From Vibrio sp. MEBiC08052 (GTDB lineage: Bacteria > Pseudomonadota > Gammaproteobacteria > Enterobacterales > Vibrionaceae): a stretch of 64,000 bases of DNA. Shown here in pieces: positions 8,334 through 16,714 of this stretch (position 1 is its first letter; every line of letters begins with the position of its first letter). Under the pieces are notes generated by a model. That model made no database searches. It saw only the letters and a program-made list of their open reading frames with translations, and was not told the DNA's origin. The stretch lies in assembly GCF_001506075.1 (NCBI RefSeq), contig NZ_KQ947475.1, positions 2,585,595 through 2,649,594 of the forward strand, read 5' to 3'. A program made the position numbers and the translations under genes.

Positions 8334-9479
8334 ATGAGTCATCTTGATCACAACGATGTTCAACAGACATCCCATCAGCGCAGTCTGAATGAACAGTTTG
8401 TTGAAATTCATGAACATATTCGCGAGCAACTGCCTCAAATCGCTCGAATCTCATTTGCCCTGTACGAATCATTTTCAGACCACTTAAAAACTTATGCCGA
8501 CAGCACCCCGGACAATGAGATTTTAATCCACTACGAATATCCACTGAGTCAGCTCCCCGGACTGAAGACCTGTGCTGTTGAGCGATGTGATCGCTGTATC
8601 AACGAGCCGACTCGATCGCTGGAAACCGATACGCCGCACAATCAATGGCTCAAACAGCAACGTTTTGGCGCATCACTTGCCTCCCCGATGTATTATGACC
8701 ATGAATTTATTGGTTTCATTTTTATCAATACTACCGAGGGGTATTGTTTCGACGAATCGCTCTGCCAGCAACTGTCAACACATATCGACACGATTCGTCA
8801 GGCAATTGAGCGTGAATACGAAACCATTCATAAGATTCTGGATATGACGGGTTTCATTCTGAAACAGAATCCGAAACATTTGGCTCAAAGCCGCGATCAT
8901 CAAGAGAGAATGTATTATTTCTCCAAAATCATCGCCCGGGGCGTCTCACAACAATATCATCTGGACGATGAACAAATCGACCATATCACGCTCTTTTCTC
9001 GGTTGCATGATATCGGTAAGCTCTCGATACCACATCATTTGCTGTTAAAACCCGGAGGTCTGGGGGAGATGGAAAGGCGACAGGTCATCGGGCATATTGA
9101 CAAAGGGATTGAAATTATGGAATCAGTCTTGTCACACGCCAACTGTCTACATCATGCCTGTATCCAGACACTGAAAGAGATAGTTTCCTACCACCATGAG
9201 TTGATGGACGGTAGCGGTTATCCGTTCGGTCTCAAAGCCGATGATATTCCGGTCTCCGCGAGAATCATTACTGTCGCGAATATTTTTGATGCACTGACCA
9301 CCCATCGACCTTATAAACAGGCTCGCTCTGTCCCGTTTGCCTTACTGGAATTAGAGAAAATGGTTGCCGAAGGTAAACTTGATAAACATTGTGTCAATGC
9401 GCTGAGAAACCATCAGGAATTTTTAAAAGATATCACCCGAAAATACCCGGAGCCGGATCCCAGTCATTTCTCCGACTAA
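8334..9479 (+). CDS. HD-GYP domain cyclic-di-GMP phosphodiesterase with N-terminal sensor domain
   Basis: A 381-residue cytoplasmic protein. The C-terminal HD-GYP domain (about 185-375) carries the expected metal ligands and signature: HDIGK at 225-229, His254 in VIGHIDKG, HH at 287-288 and DGSGYP at 292-297. It should therefore be active in hydrolysing c-di-GMP. The N-terminal 170 residues look like a GAF-type sensor and contain a cysteine cluster, Cys80-x4-Cys85-x2-Cys88, which could bind metal or respond to redox state (inference). There is no membrane segment. GGGTATC precedes the ATG. It stands alone between galR and the acyl-CoA synthetase gene. Confidence 0.9.
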   Translation: MSHLDHNDVQQTSHQRSLNEQFVEIHEHIREQLPQIARISFALYESFSDHLKTYADSTPDNEILIHYEYPLSQLPGLKTCAVERCDRCINEPTRSLETDTPHNQWLKQQRFGASLASPMYYDHEFIGFIFINTTEGYCFDESLCQQLSTHIDTIRQAIEREYETIHKILDMTGFILKQNPKHLAQSRDHQERMYYFSKIIARGVSQQYHLDDEQIDHITLFSRLHDIGKLSIPHHLLLKPGGLGEMERRQVIGHIDKGIEIMESVLSHANCLHHACIQTLKEIVSYHHELMDGSGYPFGLKADDIPVSARIITVANIFDALTTHRPYKQARSVPFALLELEKMVAEGKLDKHCVNALRNHQEFLKDITRKYPEPDPSHFSD

Positions 9480-9782
9480 ATCACCATTCCTTTATTTCAG
9501 CCATTGAGAAGCGGAGTAAGTAATTTTCTAACGCAACTTATCTCGAAATACATCACAAAAACGAATCGTATAAAGAACAAAGTTATCGAAATAATCTTAA
9601 AGTAAAGCTAACCCAATCAAAACTTTGAAATTCAATGAAACAACCAGTTAATCGCTAGCTATAAAATATAATACGAGTAAAGATAAAGGCCTGTGTCTGA
9701 TGACGCCCTCCGAGTCATATATCGTGAGTTCACTTGGGCATAAGCGCCACCAAATAATACAGTCTAATAATGGATATACCTT
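9480..9782. other. AT-rich intergenic region upstream of the acyl-CoA synthetase gene
   Basis: I see no gene. A short ORF beginning at 9700 overlaps the synthetase in another frame and looks spurious. The stretch around 9660-9680 (TATAAAATATAATACG) contains plausible -10 elements, but I cannot fix a promoter. Confidence 0.4.
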
Positions 9783-11498
9783 ATGCTCAACAAAGGACAT
9801 CAAACACATACCGATTGCAGTTCGTTGGCGACACCCTACGAATGTTTACTCTACTGGGCTGAATCACGGCCTGATGATATCTATCTGAAACAGATCAGAC
9901 ATCGCCGCTTTGAGACGTATACATTTGCTCAAGTGGCCGACCATGCTCAAAGGTTGGTCAGTGCATTACATGAGCTTAACCTGAAACCTGAAGACCGGGT
10001 CGCAATCATTTCGAAAAATTGTGCTGAGTGGTTTATTTGCGATCTGGCAATTATGCTGGGCGGTTTTGTCAGCGTACCGATTTTTCCAACTGCCAACGCA
10101 GACACCATCGATTATTGTCTTACTCACAGTGAGTGCAAAGCAGCGTTCATCGGCAAACTGGATGACATGACAGCAGTGATGGACGTTCTGAATCACAAAC
10201 CTGATTTGATCAGTATTTCCCTCCCGTATGATAGTGCGCCACACTGCCAATATCAGTACCACCAACTGATTCACGATCATCCTCCCACGATCGACAAACC
10301 GGAACATGATTCTCAATCACTCATGTCAATTGTTTATACATCCGGTACATCCGGTACCCCCAAAGGTGCGATGTTAAGTTATGGGGGGTTCGCTTGGTCA
10401 GTGAGTCAGTTAAGCCAGTGTATCGGAATCAAGCATCATGAACGGGTTTTCTCATATCTGCCGCTGGCTCATATTACAGAGCGCGTTTACATTTTTGGTT
10501 CTTCCATCTTCTGCGGATTACAAACAGCATTTCCGGAGTCTCTCGATACATTTATTGAAGATGTGAAAATGCATTGCCCGACACTATTCCTTTCAGTCCC
10601 CCGGTTATGGACGCTTTTTCAGCAGCGTATTCTGGATACCATCCCACAGAAACGACTTGATTTCCTCCTCAAAATCCCATTGATTCGAACCATCATCCGC
10701 AAGAAGGTTGCCCATGCATTAGGTCTGAATAAAGCAAGAGTTCTCGGCTGTGGTTCGGCTCCGGTCTCCCCTGATTTATTACTTTGGTACGATAAACTGG
10801 GTTTGCCGATTACGGAAGCTTGGGGAATGACGGAGTCCTTCGCCTACTCAACACTTAACTATCCTTATCAAAAATCCAAAGTAGGTAGTGTCGGCCTTGC
10901 CGGGCCCGGTGTAACGCTCAAGATAGCGGAAGAAGGTGAAGTTTTAGTTCAGAGTCAGGGGCTATTTACAGGTTATTACAAAAATGAACAGGCAACCCGT
11001 GAAGTCTTAACCGATGATGGATGGCTGAAAACCGGTGATATTGGCAAGATTGATTCGGAAGGTTATCTGTTCCTCGTGGGGAGGAAAAACGATACCTTCA
11101 AAACAGCAAAAGGTAAATTTGTCTCTCCGGTTCCGATTGAGAAAAAACTCTATCAGGCCAGCCGCGTTGAAATGCTATGCCTCATCGGTTTAGGTCTCCC
11201 CGGACCGATACTGTTGGTTGTCCCACATAACATTCCCAATTTCGATAAAGCCCGATATGAACGTTCAGCCAAACGTATCGTCGCAACGATCAATCAGGAA
11301 TTGCAATCTCATGAACAAATCAAAGGGGTGTTAATGGTTAAAGATATCTGGAATATTGAGAACGGCATTCTGACACCGACATTAAAAATCAAAAGACACT
11401 TGCTGGAAAAACAATATCACCAACTGGGATTACACTGGCCAAAAGATAAACTTGTGGTATGGGAAGATGCGATCTCCGAAAATCGTCCATATGGCTAA
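9783..11498 (+). CDS. AMP-dependent acyl-CoA synthetase (long-chain fatty acid-CoA ligase-like)
   Basis: A 571-residue member of the ANL adenylating superfamily, predicted to activate a fatty acid with ATP and load it on CoA. Diagnostic motifs: the phosphate loop YTSGTSGTPKGAML near residue 186, the A5 region EAWGMTES near 353, the hinge WLKTGDIG followed by GYLFLVGRKNDTFKTAKGK near 415-440, with the catalytic lysine region near the C-terminal KIKRHLLE. It resembles the FadD15-like long-chain ligases that lack a membrane anchor. The exact chain length cannot be read from sequence. The start ATG at 9783 has only a weak ribosome-binding site (GGATATACC). Nearby genes do not suggest a pathway. 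Confidence 0.85.
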   Translation: MLNKGHQTHTDCSSLATPYECLLYWAESRPDDIYLKQIRHRRFETYTFAQVADHAQRLVSALHELNLKPEDRVAIISKNCAEWFICDLAIMLGGFVSVPIFPTANADTIDYCLTHSECKAAFIGKLDDMTAVMDVLNHKPDLISISLPYDSAPHCQYQYHQLIHDHPPTIDKPEHDSQSLMSIVYTSGTSGTPKGAMLSYGGFAWSVSQLSQCIGIKHHERVFSYLPLAHITERVYIFGSSIFCGLQTAFPESLDTFIEDVKMHCPTLFLSVPRLWTLFQQRILDTIPQKRLDFLLKIPLIRTIIRKKVAHALGLNKARVLGCGSAPVSPDLLLWYDKLGLPITEAWGMTESFAYSTLNYPYQKSKVGSVGLAGPGVTLKIAEEGEVLVQSQGLFTGYYKNEQATREVLTDDGWLKTGDIGKIDSEGYLFLVGRKNDTFKTAKGKFVSPVPIEKKLYQASRVEMLCLIGLGLPGPILLVVPHNIPNFDKARYERSAKRIVATINQELQSHEQIKGVLMVKDIWNIENGILTPTLKIKRHLLEKQYHQLGLHWPKDKLVVWEDAISENRPYG

Positions 11499-11556
11499 TC
11501 TCATGAATGATTTTCGGATACTTGGAGCAAAAGGCAAATACCGGAATAAAGGTTGA

Positions 11557-11763
11557 TTAATCCCAGAAATATTTTTGACACTCTTTCCGGGCGTCTTCCC
11601 GACTCAAACCGACATCTTCCAACAGATGTTCCGGCAATTCTGATAATTGCCGGCGAGTCTGATAATTTTGCTGCCAGTGTTTTATCAAAGAGTAGATATT
11701 CTTAACCCAAAAACGATAAGTATCAATCAAAGGCGGTTGAATTTTATTGACAATCTCGTTCAT
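11557..11763 (-). CDS. DUF1127 domain small protein
   Basis: A 68-residue protein. The C-terminal half is a DUF1127 (YjiS-like) domain: RRQLSELPEHLLEDVGLSRE followed by DARKECQKYFWD, with the LxxLxxxLLxDVGL pattern. The N-terminal half is helical with aromatic residues. Short arginine-rich DUF1127 proteins in other bacteria have been linked to RNA turnover and to phosphate or carbon uptake, but function here is unknown. It is divergent from a GcvA-like LysR gene across 100 bases, an arrangement that suggests the LysR protein controls it. ATAAAC lies between start and weak ribosome-binding site AGGATAAACT. Confidence 0.85.
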   Translation of the reverse strand: MNEIVNKIQPPLIDTYRFWVKNIYSLIKHWQQNYQTRRQLSELPEHLLEDVGLSREDARKECQKYFWD

Positions 11764-11863
11764 AGTTTATCCTTGATATATGGTGTTTTCGTGGTTAAAT
11801 AATTATCGAAAATGGTTCATGGCACAAACGATAAAATCTGACACTCAATTAAGGAAAACTTAA

Positions 11864-12802
11864 GTGAAAAGTCGCCTACCTCCTTTACAATCTGTCTATT
11901 ATTTTTACATGGCAGCACAAGCAGGCAGTTTCAAAATTGCGTCCGAGCAGCTCTTTGTCAGTGCCGCTGCAATCAGCCAGCAAATTCGTCAACTAGAAGA
12001 ATGGTTGAAATGTGAATTGTTCATTCGTCAGCACAGGCGTGTCCATCTGACAACGGAAGGACAAATCCTCTATAAATATGCCCAAAAAGGGTTTTCCGAA
12101 CTCTATGCGGGCATACAACATTTAACTCAGGATCCGTCACCGAATCAGCTGTCTATTTCAACCCATCCGGCTTTCGCCCAACACTGGCTCGTCCCCAAAC
12201 TTCAAGAGTTCAGACAAAAACATCCGGATATTATACTGCTGATCGATCCGAAAGATGCATTGGTGACGTTTCAGGATGATTCAGTTGATCTCTGTATTCG
12301 TTATGGACAAGGAAACTATGAAAATCTGACCAGTATCAAACTGATGGATGAAGTACTCTATCCCGTTTGCCATCCGCTCTATCAAAAACAGCATCGCATT
12401 GAATCGGTCAATGACTTATATCGTGTTGATTTAATTGAAGATATGATTCCAGATATGAGTTGGGAACTGTGGCTGAACTCTATCGGAGCACCAACCGGGC
12501 GTCCAACCCTTCAGTATGAGGGATCACTGTTTGTACTGGAAGGGGCGTTAGCCGTACAAGGTGTTGCCCTGATGAAGCACACTCTGGCCCATCGCTATAT
12601 TCAGGAAGGTAAACTAATTCGCATTGGGCATCAGGCCATTCGTTCCCGTTACAGGTATTATATCTGTGCCCCAGAAAGCTACCTGCAAAGAAAAAAGGTC
12701 AAAGTCTTTATTGCTTGGATACAAGAACAAATTGAAACCTTCACGCTTTCGGGTTTAAACGAGCTTGATATTATTGAACAGACCATCATCGAACGTACAT
12801 GA
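11864..12802 (+). CDS. LysR-family transcriptional regulator, GcvA-like
   Basis: A 312-residue LysR regulator. HTH at about residues 5-65 (LPPLQSVYYFYMAAQAGSFK, then SEQLFVSAAAISQQIRQLEE); the C-terminal effector domain starts near 95 (LSISTHPAFAQHWLVPKLQE, then DLCIRYGQGNYENL). The phrases PPLQSVYYF, QHWLVPKL and D-x-C-I-R-Y-G-x-G are typical of the GcvA/AmpR branch. The start is GTG at 11864, supported by AAGGA nine bases upstream. Divergent from the DUF1127 gene, which is its likely target. Effector unknown. Confidence 0.88.
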   Translation: MKSRLPPLQSVYYFYMAAQAGSFKIASEQLFVSAAAISQQIRQLEEWLKCELFIRQHRRVHLTTEGQILYKYAQKGFSELYAGIQHLTQDPSPNQLSISTHPAFAQHWLVPKLQEFRQKHPDIILLIDPKDALVTFQDDSVDLCIRYGQGNYENLTSIKLMDEVLYPVCHPLYQKQHRIESVNDLYRVDLIEDMIPDMSWELWLNSIGAPTGRPTLQYEGSLFVLEGALAVQGVALMKHTLAHRYIQEGKLIRIGHQAIRSRYRYYICAPESYLQRKKVKVFIAWIQEQIETFTLSGLNELDIIEQTIIERT

Positions 12803-12871
12803 AAAGGTTCATCGTGGATTAGCGAAAACTGAAAATAATCACTATTGCTAAAATCGGTGGTTTCAGGATAA

Positions 12872-12908
12872 CAACAAAAAGCCCCGTCAGCTTTTGCTAC
12901 GGGGCTTT
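12872..12908 (-). terminator. Rho-independent terminator after the EF-G2 gene
   Basis: AAAGCCCCGT (12878-12887) pairs with ACGGGGCTTT (12899-12908). Read on the minus strand, the stem is followed by TTTTTGTTGTT, so it ends the EF-G2 transcript about 25 bases past the stop codon. It may also stop the converging LysR transcript. Confidence 0.88.
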
Positions 12909-12933
12909 GACATTAAAGGGTTAACTCAAAGAA

Positions 12934-15021
12934 TTACTTCTTAGCGTTACGTTCTTTAACTTCTGCAATCACTTTCTCAGCAACGTTTGCTGGACATGCT
13001 GCATATTTTTCGAACTCCATAGAGAACTGACCACGACCAGAAGTCATCGTACGTAGAGTACCGATGTAGCCGAACATCTCAGAAAGAGGAACGTCTGCTT
13101 TGATACGTACGCCAGTTACACCAGCTTGTTGGTCTTTAATCATACCACGACGACGGTTCAGGTCACCGATGACGTCACCAACGTGATCTTCCGGAGTGAA
13201 CACGTCAACTTTCATGATAGGTTCTAGAAGCTGAGCGCCCGCTTTTGGCATTGACTGACGGAATGCGCCTTTCGCTGCGATTTCAAATGCGATTGCAGAT
13301 GAGTCAACTGCGTGGAAGCCACCGTCGAACAGTTCAACTTCAACATCCAGAGTCGGGAAGCCAGCCAGCACACCGTGCTGCATCATGCCTTCAAAACCTT
13401 TCTCAACTGCTGGCCAGAATTCCTTAGGAACGTTACCACCAACAACAGTTGATTTGAAAGTGAAGCCAGAGTTTGGCTCACCTGGTTTGATACGGTAGTC
13501 GATCTTACCGAACTGACCAGAACCACCAGACTGTTTCTTGTGCGTGTAGCTATCTTCGATTGCTTTGGTGATAGTTTCACGGTAAGCCACCTGAGGAGCA
13601 CCGACTTCCAGCTCAACGCCGTAAGTCCGTTTCAGGATATCTACTTTGATGTCTAGGTGAAGTTCGCCCATACCTTTCAGGATGGTTTCGCCAGAATCTT
13701 CGTCAGTCTCAACCTGGAATGATGGATCTTCTGCAACCATCTTACCGATCGCGATACCCATTTTCTCAGTTGAACCTTTATCTTTCGGAGAAACCGCGAT
13801 AGAGATTACTGGTTCTGGGAAGATCATTGGTTCCAGAGTACATTCGTGTTTTGGATCACACAGTGTGTGACCAGTTTGAACGTTCTTCATACCAACAACT
13901 GCAATAATGTCACCCGCTTGTGCTGAAGTGATTTCAGTACGGTCATCAGCTTGCATCTCAACCATACGGCCGATACGCTCAGTTTTACCAGTTGCTGCGT
14001 TAAGAACTGTATCGCCTTTCTTCATCACACCTGAATAGATACGGATGAAAGTCAGCGCACCGAAGCGGTCATCCATGATCTTGAATGCCAGCGCTTTCAG
14101 CGGTTCTGCCGCGTCAACGATCGCTTTCTCACCAGTAGGCTCACCAGTTTGTGGATCAGTCAGGTCTTGTGGATCAACTTCAGTTGGGTCTGGCAGGTAA
14201 TCAACAACTGCGTCCAGAACCAGCTGAACACCTTTGTTCTTAAATGCAGAACCACAGAAAGTTGGGAAGAACGCCAGATCACGAGTCCCTTTACGAATAC
14301 ATGCTTTGACTTGCTCAACAGTTGGTTCTTCACCTTCCATATAAGCCATCATCAGCTCGTCGTCTTGTTCTACAGCCGATTCGATCAGAAGCTCACGGTA
14401 CTCTTCTACTTGATCAACCATATCTTCAGGAACTTCTTTGATTTCGTAGTTTTCTGGCAGACCTGAGTCATCCCATACGTAGGCTTGACGGTTCAGTACA
14501 TCTACAACACCGACGAAGTCATCTTCACGACCGATCGGTAGCGTCATAACCAGTGGGTTCGCTGCCAATACGTTCTTCACTTGTTCAACAACGTTGAAGA
14601 AGTCTGCACCCATACGGTCCAGTTTGTTGACGAAGATGATACGAGCAACTTCGGATTCGTTCGCGTAGCGCCAGTTAGTTTCTGACTGAGGTTCAACACC
14701 GCCAGAACCACAGAATACACCGATACCGCCATCTAGAACTTTCAGTGAACGGTATACTTCTACTGTAAAGTCAACGTGTCCAGGAGTATCGATAACGTTT
14801 AGACGGTGGTTTTTCCACTCACAAGTTACCGCAGCTGATTGGATAGTAATACCGCGCTCTGCTTCCTGCTCCATGAAGTCTGTAGTCGATTCACCATCGT
14901 GAACCTCACCAGTTTTATGGATCTTACCAGTAAGCTTAAGAATACGCTCAGTGGTAGTGGTTTTACCCGCGTCAACGTGCGCGAAAATACCAATGTTTCT
15001 GTATTTCGATAAATCTGCCAT
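12934..15021 (-). CDS. fusB: Elongation factor G, second-copy type (EF-G2)
   Basis: A 695-residue translational GTPase catalysing ribosomal translocation or a specialised version of it. GTPase motifs: G1 [15 protein letters not shown] near residue 14, switch [11 protein letters not shown] near 78, G4 [10 protein letters not shown] near 132. Domains II-V follow, with [20 protein letters not shown] and the domain IV segment [20 protein letters not shown], then domain V from [20 protein letters not shown]. The position next to radA, away from rpsLG and tufA, together with the 695-residue length, matches the additional EF-G found in Vibrio; the primary fusA is expected in the str operon outside this window. 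TAAGACA lies before the ATG. A clear terminator follows at 12872-12908. Whether it works in elongation or mainly in recycling cannot be told from sequence. Confidence 0.9.
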   Translation of the reverse strand: MADLSKYRNIGIFAHVDAGKTTTTERILKLTGKIHKTGEVHDGESTTDFMEQEAERGITIQSAAVTCEWKNHRLNVIDTPGHVDFTVEVYRSLKVLDGGIGVFCGSGGVEPQSETNWRYANESEVARIIFVNKLDRMGADFFNVVEQVKNVLAANPLVMTLPIGREDDFVGVVDVLNRQAYVWDDSGLPENYEIKEVPEDMVDQVEEYRELLIESAVEQDDELMMAYMEGEEPTVEQVKACIRKGTRDLAFFPTFCGSAFKNKGVQLVLDAVVDYLPDPTEVDPQDLTDPQTGEPTGEKAIVDAAEPLKALAFKIMDDRFGALTFIRIYSGVMKKGDTVLNAATGKTERIGRMVEMQADDRTEITSAQAGDIIAVVGMKNVQTGHTLCDPKHECTLEPMIFPEPVISIAVSPKDKGSTEKMGIAIGKMVAEDPSFQVETDEDSGETILKGMGELHLDIKVDILKRTYGVELEVGAPQVAYRETITKAIEDSYTHKKQSGGSGQFGKIDYRIKPGEPNSGFTFKSTVVGGNVPKEFWPAVEKGFEGMMQHGVLAGFPTLDVEVELFDGGFHAVDSSAIAFEIAAKGAFRQSMPKAGAQLLEPIMKVDVFTPEDHVGDVIGDLNRRRGMIKDQQAGVTGVRIKADVPLSEMFGYIGTLRTMTSGRGQFSMEFEKYAACPANVAEKVIAEVKERNAKK

Positions 15022-15198
15022 TGTCTTACTCTGTTAATAAGGTATAAAGTGCGCGCAGAGTATATCATAATCCGTCAAGACTGATAGCCCCGCTCGCGGT
15101 TTGGTGAAAAATATTTTCTATCCTCATATTTGCAGGGATTTCCAATATTTTTGTTGGTTATTCATTTGAGAAACAAGTACATTTCCCAATCTGTGCAG

Positions 15199-16578
15199 TT
15201 ACAGCTCATCAAATGCCTGAATCGCATCGGCCAATTTTTTAACCGCATGGATTTGCATCCCTTCTATCCCGCCTTTCGGCATATTTGCATGAGGGATAAT
15301 GGCTTTTTTAAACCCATGTTTGAAAGCTTCATTTAACCGCTCCTGCCCGCTCGGTACCGGCCGAATCTCTCCGGCGAGGCCAACTTCACCAAAAATGACC
15401 ACATCTTTGGGTAAAGCCCGGTCTCGAAAGCTCGACAATAATGCCATCACCAGTGCCAGATCTGCGCTGGTTTCGGTGACTTTCACGCCACCGACCACAT
15501 TCACAAACACATCTTGATCAGCCATCATCAGACCACCGTGCTTATGTAAAACGGCCAGAAGCAAAGAAAGACGATTTTGTTCAAGGCCGACCGCCACCCG
15601 GCGCGGATTCGCAAGTTGCGAGTAGTCCACCAACGCTTGAATCTCGACCAATAGCGGACGCGTGCCTTCCCAGACGACCATCACAGAACTACCGGACGTT
15701 TCTTCTTCACCTCTGGATAAAAATATAGCAGAGGGATTGCTGACTTCTCTCATACCATGCCCGGTCATCGCAAAAACGCCCAGTTCATTCACTGCCCCGA
15801 AGCGGTTTTTGTGACTTCTTAACGTTCGGAAGCGGCTGTCTGTTCCACCGTCCAATAACACGGAGCAGTCAATAATATGCTCAAGCACTTTCGGTCCTGC
15901 CAGTGTCCCATCTTTTGTTACGTGACCGACAATAAACAGTGCAACATGATTTTGTTTAGCGTAACGGGTCAATGCCGTAGCGGATTCCCGAACTTGAGCG
16001 ACACTACCCGGCGATGACTGAACATCAGCAACATGCATGACTTGAATTGAGTCAATCACCATAACCTTCGGTTGCTCTTGTTCTGCAATCTGGCAGATTC
16101 GATCAACACTGGTTTCGGATAACATTCGGAGCCGATCTTTCGGCAATCCCAAACGGGAAGCTCGCATCGCAACCTGCTGGAGCGACTCCTCTCCGGTGAC
16201 ATATAGCGTCGGAACCCCGTTGGCGAGATAACACATGACCTGTAACAATAACGTTGATTTCCCGGCACCGGGGTTGCCACCGATCAGGATTGCAGCACCG
16301 GGAACGACGCCACCGCCTAAAACACGGTCTAACTCTTTGAACCCACTGGTAAAACGAGGGACTTCTTGCAGGTCAATATCCGCCAGTGTTTGAACTTTGG
16401 CTTCAGTCACTCCGCCTGCATAACCACTCAATCGCTCATTCCGAGAAACCTGAGGAGATGCAGCCAAACGGACTTCCGTAATGGTATTCCATGCACCACA
16501 TGCATTACATTGCCCTTGCCAGCGAGGAAAATCCGCACCACAATCATTACAAACGTATGCTCTTTTTGTCTTCGCCAT
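15199..16578 (-). CDS. radA: DNA repair ATPase/helicase RadA
   Basis: A 459-residue RadA (Sms), which promotes branch migration during recombinational repair. Three parts are visible: an N-terminal C4 zinc finger (CNDCGADF then CNACGAWNT, residues 10-32), a RecA-like ATPase core with Walker A GGNPGAGKSTLL near residue 99 and the RadA-specific KNRFG motif (HKNRFGAVNELG near 255), and a C-terminal Lon protease-like domain (from about 320: DVFVNVVGGVKVTETSADLA; EVGLAGEIRPV). Length matches E. coli (460). Same strand as EF-G2 downstream with 177 bases between, no terminator evident in the gap. Divergent from the double-PilZ gene. Confidence 0.96.
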   Translation of the reverse strand: MAKTKRAYVCNDCGADFPRWQGQCNACGAWNTITEVRLAASPQVSRNERLSGYAGGVTEAKVQTLADIDLQEVPRFTSGFKELDRVLGGGVVPGAAILIGGNPGAGKSTLLLQVMCYLANGVPTLYVTGEESLQQVAMRASRLGLPKDRLRMLSETSVDRICQIAEQEQPKVMVIDSIQVMHVADVQSSPGSVAQVRESATALTRYAKQNHVALFIVGHVTKDGTLAGPKVLEHIIDCSVLLDGGTDSRFRTLRSHKNRFGAVNELGVFAMTGHGMREVSNPSAIFLSRGEEETSGSSVMVVWEGTRPLLVEIQALVDYSQLANPRRVAVGLEQNRLSLLLAVLHKHGGLMMADQDVFVNVVGGVKVTETSADLALVMALLSSFRDRALPKDVVIFGEVGLAGEIRPVPSGQERLNEAFKHGFKKAIIPHANMPKGGIEGMQIHAVKKLADAIQAFDEL

Positions 16579-16714
16579 ATCCCCTCAACTCGACTATGGA
16601 ATGTGATTCAGTATACAGTTTAATTCGACTGAACCCGAAAATAACAAATAACTCATTAAATAATTGACGAAAAAAGCCGATAATTATTTCAGAGCGTGGA
16701 CATCATAAATAATT

